DNA from: JABDGM01 sp046349975 | Lineage (GTDB): Bacteria; Planctomycetota; Planctomycetia; Pirellulales; Lacipirellulaceae | Length of the DNA stretch: 64,000 bases | Assembly: GCA_046349975.1 (NCBI GenBank) | Contig: JAXMBH010000006.1 | Span: 62,001 to 126,000, forward strand | Direction of reading: 5' to 3' | Shown here: positions 58,190-64,000 of the stretch, piece by piece | How positions within the stretch are numbered: the first letter of the stretch is position 1 | Layout of the letters: every line of letters begins with the position of its first letter | Position numbers and translations under genes: made by a program | Notes under the pieces: model-generated | Seen by the model: only the letters and a program-made list of their open reading frames with translations | The model's database searches: none | Told to the model about the DNA's origin: nothing

Positions 58190-60451
58190 TTACTCCTGCT
58201 CGGAGCCCGAACTCACTGGCTCGCCATCCTTCTTCGCCAGTAGGGCAGGGCGTTTCGACTTGCGGCCGTTTTCTTCCGGCGCGGCATACGAAACTTGCCC
58301 GTAGGAATAGCTCTCGCCATAGCCATAGCCGTATCCATACCCGTACGCCGTATGACGCATCGGCACGCCATTAACCACGACTCCGATTCGCGTTGCCCGC
58401 ACACGCCAGAGTTCATCGCGCGCGGCGAGGGCGATTCGACGTGTCGATTGTTCGGCCCGCAGCACCAGCAACGTGGCGTCGGCCAAGGCCGCGATCACGC
58501 GCGAATCCGCCAGCGGCACAACGGGGGGAGCATCGATGATGACGCGATCATACCGATCGCGAAGCTTTTCGAGCAGTTCGGCGAAGAAACCGTTGTTCAA
58601 TAGTTCGACTGGGTTGTTCGGCAGCTTGCCGCACGGCAGCAGATCCAGGTTATCCAGCACGTGCGGAATGATGGCTTCCGCCACGGGCCGCCGCTCGGTG
58701 AGCACGGTCGCCAAACCACGTTCGGCCGACACCTCGTGAATCAAATGCTGCGTTGGTTTCCGCAAGTCGGCGTCGATCAGGAGCACACGCTGATCTGCCT
58801 GGGCCATGGCGATGGCGAGATTGCTGGCGACCGTACTCTTGCCGTCGCCTGGCGCCGGCGAAGTCACCACAATCGCCTTCACGCCGTCGCGCCCGGCAAA
58901 GCCGAAGTGCAGGGCTGTGCGCAACGTACGAACCGCTTCCGCCGCGGGAGACCGTGGCGTGAGCATCACTAGCCGACCCGTCGGCGACTTGTCGTGCGGA
59001 TCGCCAAAGTAGGGCAGCGCGCCCAACACTGGGAGCTGCAACACGCTGCTGATTTCGTCGACTGTCTTGAGACGATGATCCAACAGATTGCGTACCCAAG
59101 TCAGGCCGAACCCGACCATTCCGCCGCCCAGAATGCCCAGGATGAGGAATCGCGACGGAATCGGGTAACTCGGCAACACCGGTATGGATGCAGCTTCCAA
59201 GATGTTGACGTTTAACTTCGCCGACGCATCTTCTGACAGGTTCACTTGCTTGATCCGGCTATCGAAAATGTCGCACTGTTCTTCGCAACGTTTGTAGGCT
59301 TCTTCAAGCGCCGCAAGCTGCAATGCCGCCGTGCCCAATTCGGTGGCTGACTGGAATTGATGATCGTACTCCGTTCGCAATTCCTTCTGCTTCTGTTCGA
59401 GGATTTCGAATTCCTGCCGTAAGCCGTCGAGGTACGCGGTGAGAATGGCCTCCTGCTGTTGCTTCAGCCGTTTTCGCAATTCTGTCGCCGATTCGCGCAG
59501 CAAGCGCACTCGCGGATGGCCTTCGCCCCATTGGGCACGCTCGGCAGCCAGCTGCTGCTCGACTTGCCGAATAAGATTCTCAAGATCAACATCGCGAGTC
59601 GCTGTGGACTGCTTGCTCGCCGTTTCGAGCAACCGCATCCGTTCGCTCGGCTGAGCGAACAATTCTTTCGTCCGCTGATAGCGCGCCCGGGCTTCGAGCA
59701 GTTCGATTTCCGTCTGGTTTAATTGCTCAGACAGCTTCGCAAACCGGCGCGTCACAATGTTCTCCTTATCAACTTGCAGCGCGAGCGCCGGGTTTGCTTT
59801 GCGGAAATCGGCCAGTTCTTTTCTTCGGAGCTCCAATTCGTCGTCTCGCCGAGTCTTCTCGCTCCGCAAAATCTTAAGCACTTCCACGGTGTTGGATCGC
59901 CGATTCTCGGCGTACTTGGAAATGTATGCTTCGACAACTGCCCGCACGACGGCCGCAGAGTCTGCCGCATTCGGCAATTCACCGGCTACGTTGATAATGT
60001 CGTCCTGCTGGCCGACCGTGACCGTGATGCATTTCTGCAACAACGCGACGGGATTATCGACACCGCGAAAACTCTCGATCTTCGCACAATCCGGCGACTG
60101 GGCCGCCGCCGCTAAGACCGGTGTCGACCGAATCAACTCGGCCTGCGTATAGAGATACGACGCCGATTGGGCGGATTGCAGCTCGGTCGTCAAAACCTGT
60201 GGCAACGCCCGCTCGACATAAATGCGCGACATGCTCTTATACAACGGCGTTGCCCGCTGCAACACAGCCCAGGCAGCACCCGCCCCAAGCAGCATGCAGA
60301 ACAAAATCAGCCACCGGCCCTTCCAGACCAAATGCAGAAGATTCGTCTCACGCTGGGGTTCGGCACGGTCAGGAGTTTGTCCGCCCGTTTGCGGCAAACT
60401 CGCCTCCGGCTTCGCCAACGACAAGGGCTCGACCTCGACCAAAGATGACAT
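58190..60451 (-). CDS. Wzc-like polysaccharide co-polymerase and BY-tyrosine kinase
   Basis: A 753-residue inner-membrane protein. A Wzz-type part has two membrane helices (GRWLILFCMLLGAGAAWAVL near residue 50 and SRFLILGILGGGMVGFGLTW near 445) around a long coiled coil (ELELRRKELADFRKANPALA; RQEFEILEQKQKELRTEYDH). The kinase part has Walker A SPAPGDGKSTVASNL near 526 and Walker A' VLLIDADLRKP near 556, then RYDRVIIDAPPVVPLADSR. The tail carries a Tyr cluster (TAYGYGYGYGYGESYSYG) for autophosphorylation. It controls chain length and export. The ATG at 60451 fits the first helix position. Confidence 0.93.
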   Translation of the reverse strand: MSSLVEVEPLSLAKPEASLPQTGGQTPDRAEPQRETNLLHLVWKGRWLILFCMLLGAGAAWAVLQRATPLYKSMSRIYVERALPQVLTTELQSAQSASYLYTQAELIRSTPVLAAAAQSPDCAKIESFRGVDNPVALLQKCITVTVGQQDDIINVAGELPNAADSAAVVRAVVEAYISKYAENRRSNTVEVLKILRSEKTRRDDELELRRKELADFRKANPALALQVDKENIVTRRFAKLSEQLNQTEIELLEARARYQRTKELFAQPSERMRLLETASKQSTATRDVDLENLIRQVEQQLAAERAQWGEGHPRVRLLRESATELRKRLKQQQEAILTAYLDGLRQEFEILEQKQKELRTEYDHQFQSATELGTAALQLAALEEAYKRCEEQCDIFDSRIKQVNLSEDASAKLNVNILEAASIPVLPSYPIPSRFLILGILGGGMVGFGLTWVRNLLDHRLKTVDEISSVLQLPVLGALPYFGDPHDKSPTGRLVMLTPRSPAAEAVRTLRTALHFGFAGRDGVKAIVVTSPAPGDGKSTVASNLAIAMAQADQRVLLIDADLRKPTQHLIHEVSAERGLATVLTERRPVAEAIIPHVLDNLDLLPCGKLPNNPVELLNNGFFAELLEKLRDRYDRVIIDAPPVVPLADSRVIAALADATLLVLRAEQSTRRIALAARDELWRVRATRIGVVVNGVPMRHTAYGYGYGYGYGESYSYGQVSYAAPEENGRKSKRPALLAKKDGEPVSSGSEQE

Positions 60452-61124
60452 AACTATTCCGCAGCGGATGAGGTGGCCAGCAATCAGGCAAGGACCAGGC
60501 CGGCAAACGTACCAAGTCGAGTTGCGGCCCGGCACACTCCACAATTTGTCCGGAGGGCAGTTGCGCCTCAACGCGCGAATTGCCGCCGACTTCACAGCAG
60601 ACTTCAGTCTATACGACGCGAAAAAATGCGACAAACGAACGACGCCACGCGAGCCCTGAAATGCCCGCATATCGTCCCGATTTTTAGGCTCGCAACGGTG
60701 GTGTCGGATGTGACGATCGCATCGATGCTGCCGGTTCTAGGCTTCCAATGTCGAACAAACCGCCGCGCGGAAATGTCATAGCGATTGAACGAAATGAGCG
60801 GTCGCCCAAACGTCCTCCGCTGAGCGTCCTATTCTTGCCTGCTGCGTAGAACCGACTATACTAAAAGGTCCTCAGGCGGCTGCCTAAATTCTTTCGTTGC
60901 AATGATTTAGGAATAGGCAGGCATGGGCGACGGCGACGCGGAACTTATTCTCTGACTGGTCCGCCACTCGCCGGCATTGGCTTTTCAACTTCGATGATTC
61001 CGCCGCTTGAACCGCGTTCCGGCAATCGGGCCTCGTGCACCGACGCGGACGGAGTCCGCGCAAAACGACGTACCCATAACGTTCATTTTCAACGCTCGTG
61101 TTGCGACTGCAAGATAACCCGCCG
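60452..61124. other. Divergent regulatory region of the exopolysaccharide locus
   Basis: About 670 bases between the kinase (minus) and the NusG-like gene (plus). No gene is recognised. One promoter-like pair is listed separately. Just after it, AGGCGGCTGCCT (60875-60886) could form a small hairpin in the leader. The leader of about 255 bases before the NusG-like gene is long enough to hold an RNA target, but no ops/JUMPstart sequence was found. Confidence 0.5.
60835..60862 (+). promoter_or_regulatory. Possible sigma-70-type promoter of the plus-strand EPS operon
   Basis: TTGCCT (60835-60840), a 16-base spacer and TATACT (60857-60862). The -10 is close to consensus, the -35 is weaker. Transcription would start near 60869. 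Confidence 0.45.
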
Positions 61125-61652
61125 ATGATTTGGCCCAGCGCGGCCCATATCGCGGATATCGCCGCGCCGTGGAGTGTCGCCTACTGCAAGCCCCGGCAAG
61201 AGAAGAAACTTGCCGACGACCTGCGGCAGCGCGATATCGCTTACTTCCTGCCCATGGTACTGCGGGAAACCTCCTCCGGCGGACGGCGGCGCAAGAATCT
61301 CTATCCGTTGTTTCCTTCCTACGTGTTCTTCGCAGGAGAAGAGCGCGAGCGACTCGCCGTACTGCGAACGGATCGCATCGTGCAGATCATCGATGTGGGT
61401 AGTGCTGAGCAGATTTGCTTTCGGCAGGAGATCGCCGCACTCGAAACGGCGCTCGAGCACTTCCCTGAATCCATTGAGCTGTACCCACGCATCGTGCCTG
61501 GCGCACGCGTGCGAATCACCGCTGGTCCGATGCGCGACGTCGAAGGCATCGTGCTGCAGTCGCAGAATAAGCGTAAGCTCTGGCTCGGTGTCAGTGTGCT
61601 TGGCGTCGGGGCCACCGTCGAGATTCATGCCGATATGGTAGTCGTCGAGTGA
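61125..61652 (+). CDS. Specialised NusG paralogue (RfaH/LoaP-like)
   Basis: A 175-residue NusG-family protein. The N-terminal NGN domain reads SVAYCKPRQEKKLADDLRQR, AYFLPMVLRETSSGGRRRKN and LYPLFPSYVFFAGEE; the C-terminal KOW domain has PGARVRITAGPMRDVEGIVL. Its place at the head of a polysaccharide operon and divergence from housekeeping NusG features suggest an operon-specific antiterminator that keeps RNA polymerase going through the long operon. Start ATG 61125 (MIWPSAAHIADIAAPW); an upstream GTG at 61098 is possible. The stop overlaps the glycosyltransferase start (GTGA). Confidence 0.9.
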   Translation: MIWPSAAHIADIAAPWSVAYCKPRQEKKLADDLRQRDIAYFLPMVLRETSSGGRRRKNLYPLFPSYVFFAGEERERLAVLRTDRIVQIIDVGSAEQICFRQEIAALETALEHFPESIELYPRIVPGARVRITAGPMRDVEGIVLQSQNKRKLWLGVSVLGVGATVEIHADMVVVE

Positions 61653-62977
61653 CTTCACAGCCACTGCTGTTGATCATCAGCCAAGTCTACGTGCCGGACC
61701 CGGCAAGCGTCGGCCAGCACCTCACTGATGTCGCCGAAGCCATGGCCGCGCGCGGTTATCGCGTTCGTGTGGTTACCTCGCAACGTGGCTATGAGGATCC
61801 GACCCAGAAGTATCCAGCACGCGAATGCCGCAACGGCGTCGAGGTGGTTCGACTCCCCTGGTCCTCATTCGGTAAGAAAACGCTCATTCATCGCCTGGTT
61901 GGCCAAGCGCTGTTTCTCGTTCAAGCGATCATCCGGGGCCTGTTCGCATCACGGCTCAGTACCATCCTTGTCAGCACATCGCCGCCCATGGCGGCCATCG
62001 CCGCGCTTGCCATTGCCACGGTTCGCCGCGTGCCGATCATGTATTGGGTCATGGACCTCAATCCCGATCAGGCCGTCACGCTCCGTCGCGTGAATCCAAA
62101 CGGCCTGCCCGTACGGGCCATGAGTTGGCTAAATCGCGGCATTTTCGCCCGCGCTGCCCGCGTGGTCGTGCTCGATCGCTTCATGGCCGAGCGCATCACT
62201 CGCCAATACCACGTGAAAGGCAAACTCGCCATCCTGCCGCCGTGGCCGCATGAAGATTGTTCACACGAGGTGGAACTCGCATCGAACCCGTTCCGAGCCC
62301 AACACAATCCAGCCGGCAAGTTCGTCGTCATGTACAGCGGCAACCATAGCATGGCTTCGCCGGTAACGACGCTGGTCGAGGCCGCTGTGCGATTGCGCAA
62401 TGACGATCGCTTCTTGTTCATATTCATCGGCGGCGGTCTCGGCAAGCGCGATGTCGACGCCGCCATTGCAAACCACCGGCCGCCGAACATCCTTTCCTTG
62501 CCTTACCAGCCGCTCGACCAGCTGAAGTACAGCCTCGCCGCCGCCGACCTGCACACGGTCACGCTCGGCGACGACATGGTCGGCATTATTCACCCTTGCA
62601 AAATCTACGGCGCGATGGCCGTCGGTCGCCCGGTACTTTTTGTCGGTCCAGCCCCGAGCCACGCTGCCGACGTCCTCACACGCTTTGACTGCGGCTGGCA
62701 CGTCCACCACGGCGATCTCGACGCCACAGTCGCCGCGATCCTGACAGCAGCATCAATGTGCGCCAACGATCGTCACGCCATGGGCCGCCGCGGCAAGTCC
62801 GCCGTCGAACACGAATTCAGCAAACGCCGCGTGCTCAACGCGTTTTGCGATCTCATCGAAGCGACGATCCCCAACGCTGATTCGCGTGAAGAAGGGCCAC
62901 GCCGCTCGCATTCGGAAGTGCCGGCGGTACAAGAAACTTCCGGCGAACCTGTGCTCGAAACGGCAAATGCTCAGTAG
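61649..62977 (+). CDS. GT4-family glycosyltransferase
   Basis: A 442-residue cytoplasmic glycosyltransferase with GT-B fold. The N-terminal half reads ISQVYVPDPASVGQHLTDVA and EAMAARGYRVRVVTSQRGYE; the C-terminal half has KFVVMYSGNHSMASPVTTLV and FIFIGGGLGKRDVDAAIANH, then HPCKIYGAMAVGRPVLFVGP with the nucleotide-sugar site pattern. It resembles WbuB-type sugar transferases. The GTG at 61649 overlaps the previous stop by 4 bases (GTGA), so coupling is expected. It should add a sugar to the lipid-linked polysaccharide unit; donor unknown. Confidence 0.88.
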   Translation: MTSQPLLLIISQVYVPDPASVGQHLTDVAEAMAARGYRVRVVTSQRGYEDPTQKYPARECRNGVEVVRLPWSSFGKKTLIHRLVGQALFLVQAIIRGLFASRLSTILVSTSPPMAAIAALAIATVRRVPIMYWVMDLNPDQAVTLRRVNPNGLPVRAMSWLNRGIFARAARVVVLDRFMAERITRQYHVKGKLAILPPWPHEDCSHEVELASNPFRAQHNPAGKFVVMYSGNHSMASPVTTLVEAAVRLRNDDRFLFIFIGGGLGKRDVDAAIANHRPPNILSLPYQPLDQLKYSLAAADLHTVTLGDDMVGIIHPCKIYGAMAVGRPVLFVGPAPSHAADVLTRFDCGWHVHHGDLDATVAAILTAASMCANDRHAMGRRGKSAVEHEFSKRRVLNAFCDLIEATIPNADSREEGPRRSHSEVPAVQETSGEPVLETANAQ

Positions 62978-63016
62978 CTTAACGCAATTTACGACGCCGA
63001 CGATACAACCATCCGC

Positions 63017-63844
63017 GTGACCGACACCAACCTCCTCACCATCGAACCAGGCCGTGCCGAACGCAACTACTGGCGCGACCTCTTCCGTTATCGCGAACTG
63101 TTCTACATTCTCGCGTGGCGCGATATCGCTGTTCGCTATAAGCAGACCGTCATCGGTGTCGCCTGGGCGATCATCCGCCCGTTTCTCACGATGGTGATCT
63201 TCACCGTCATTTTCGGCCGCGTCGCGAAGCTACCCAGCGAAGGCGATGCGCCCTACGCCCTGCTCGTCCTCGCCGGCATGCTCCCGTGGACGCTCTTCTC
63301 GACGTCGCTCGGCGAAGCCTCGAACAGTCTTGTGGCCAATGCCAACCTCATCACGAAGGTTTACTTTCCGCGGCTCATCGTGCCCACGGCCGCGGTGATC
63401 ACCGCCTTCGTCGATTTCCTCATCAGCCTCGTGTTGCTCGCCGGCGTGATGGCCTACTACCAATACCTGCCAACCTGGCGAATCATCTTTCTGCCGGTCT
63501 TTGTCGTGCTCTCACTCCTCGCCAGCCTCGGCCCGGGCCTCTACGTCACTGCACTCAACGTGAAGTATCGCGACTTCCGTTATGTCATCCCGTTCATCGT
63601 GCAGTTCGGTCTGTACGTGTCGCCGATCGGCTTCTCCACCAGCCGCGTCCCGGAGAATTGGCGACTCGTGTACTCGCTCAACCCGATCGTCGGCGTCATC
63701 GACGGCTTCCGCTGGTGCCTACTCGACGGTACGACGATCTACTGGCCGGGCTTCACCGCCAGCATGGCCGTCGCGGCTTTCCTGCTGTGGCTCGGCGTGC
63801 ACAAATTCCGCTCGATGGAGCGTTCCTTCGCAGACATTATTTAG
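63017..63844 (+). CDS. ABC-2-type polysaccharide export permease (Wzm-like)
   Basis: A 275-residue inner-membrane permease of the ABC-2 family used for export of polysaccharides or teichoic acids. About six helices are seen: VIGVAWAIIRPFLTMVIFTV, YALLVLAGMLPWTLFSTSLG, TAAVITAFVDFLISLVLLAG, IIFLPVFVVLSLLASLGPGL, VIPFIVQFGLYVSPIGFSTS and FTASMAVAAFLLWLGVHKFR. RYRELFYILAWRDIAVRYKQ near residue 25 is the usual cytoplasmic entry. GTG start at 63017. The ATPase partner follows at 63923. Confidence 0.92.
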   Translation: MTDTNLLTIEPGRAERNYWRDLFRYRELFYILAWRDIAVRYKQTVIGVAWAIIRPFLTMVIFTVIFGRVAKLPSEGDAPYALLVLAGMLPWTLFSTSLGEASNSLVANANLITKVYFPRLIVPTAAVITAFVDFLISLVLLAGVMAYYQYLPTWRIIFLPVFVVLSLLASLGPGLYVTALNVKYRDFRYVIPFIVQFGLYVSPIGFSTSRVPENWRLVYSLNPIVGVIDGFRWCLLDGTTIYWPGFTASMAVAAFLLWLGVHKFRSMERSFADII

Positions 63845-63922
63845 CATCATACTGATCGCACCAATACGACGTATTTACGATCAGCCGCCGGGCACTAGCC
63901 TGGGGTTCGCCAGCCGCACCGC

Positions 63923-64000
63923 ATGACCGCCATCGCCATTACCGCAGAACACCTCGGCAAGTCGTACCTCATCGACCACGAGGTGAACCGCGAGCGCTAC
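63923..64000 (+). CDS. ABC transporter ATP-binding protein, 5' part (Wzt-like)
   Basis: The first 26 codons (MTAIAITAEHLGKSYLIDHE) have the start pattern of ABC ATPases: a first beta strand then LGKSY. The P-loop lies outside the window. It follows the permease by 78 bases and is most likely its ATPase. Confidence 0.75.
   Translation, partial: MTAIAITAEHLGKSYLIDHEVNRERY

Noticed and set aside
60452..61124. ops/JUMPstart element for the NusG-like protein
   Set aside because: Searched by eye for the GGCGGTAGC-type core on both strands and did not find it.

Overview
The window reads as a high-GC chromosomal segment of a planctomycete, most likely of the Pirellulales type. The inference rests on PEP-CTERM-type secreted proteins and a planctomycete dockerin-like repeat (3062-3889, 10523-11269, 11744-13363), an extracellular calpain-like protease with an N-terminal LERRELMA motif (16554-18152), a DUF1559 fragment (52680-53009), SpoVG carrying a zinc ribbon, an isolated fliG and a CsrA gene outside any flagellar operon. 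No tRNA, rRNA or CRISPR array was seen.

Layout. 1-7.6 kb: secreted or hypothetical proteins, a sulfotransferase-like protein, a TolC-type outer-membrane lipoprotein that runs into a WYL regulator. 7.8-10.5 kb: tmk, ispE and spoVG. 10.5-19.1 kb: secreted surface proteins, csrA, YjbQ and the calpain-like protease, with much non-coding DNA. 19.7-34.2 kb: housekeeping genes: ftsH, dxr-rseP, rsmG, an MmgE/PrpD-like gene, rpoN, ybaB, dnaX and the SRP RNA. 34.25-35.5 kb: an ISAs1-type insertion sequence with a perfect 10-bp target duplication and a frameshifted transposase. 35.6-47.5 kb: a DtxR/MntR regulator, an alpha/beta hydrolase, CitG-like and QueD-like enzymes, fliG, mutS, leuS and glgC. 47.7-54.6 kb: a partly decayed catabolic or secreted-enzyme region (MORN-repeat protein, D-threonine-aldolase-like enzyme, M19 dipeptidase, two secreted beta-propeller-like proteins) with fragments of a FAH hydrolase, a sodium:solute symporter and a DUF1559 protein. 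55-64 kb: an exopolysaccharide locus arranged divergently, with a Wzc-like tyrosine kinase, a CpsB-like phosphatase and a Wzy-like polymerase on the minus strand, and a specialised NusG, a glycosyltransferase and an ABC exporter on the plus strand; it runs off the window end.

The most striking signal is a set of short inverted-repeat (palindromic) elements of several unrelated sequence families. Some lie between genes. At least four lie in frame inside coding sequences, including mutS (just before Walker A) and leuS (inside the editing-domain region), plus an alpha/beta hydrolase and an MmgE/PrpD-like gene; a fifth forms the 3' end of the CitG-like gene. The arrangement resembles the protein-inserting palindromic elements known from Rickettsia, but with several families in one 64-kb window. 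A second notable signal is an A9 slippery run in dnaX, placed so that a -1 shift ends translation two codons later and would give a gamma-like subunit of about 433 residues.

Several genes show small lesions: a frameshift near the 3' end of the MmgE/PrpD-like gene, an apparent in-frame internal deletion in the CpsB-like phosphatase, a lost stop in the TolC-like gene, and the C6-run frameshift in the transposase.
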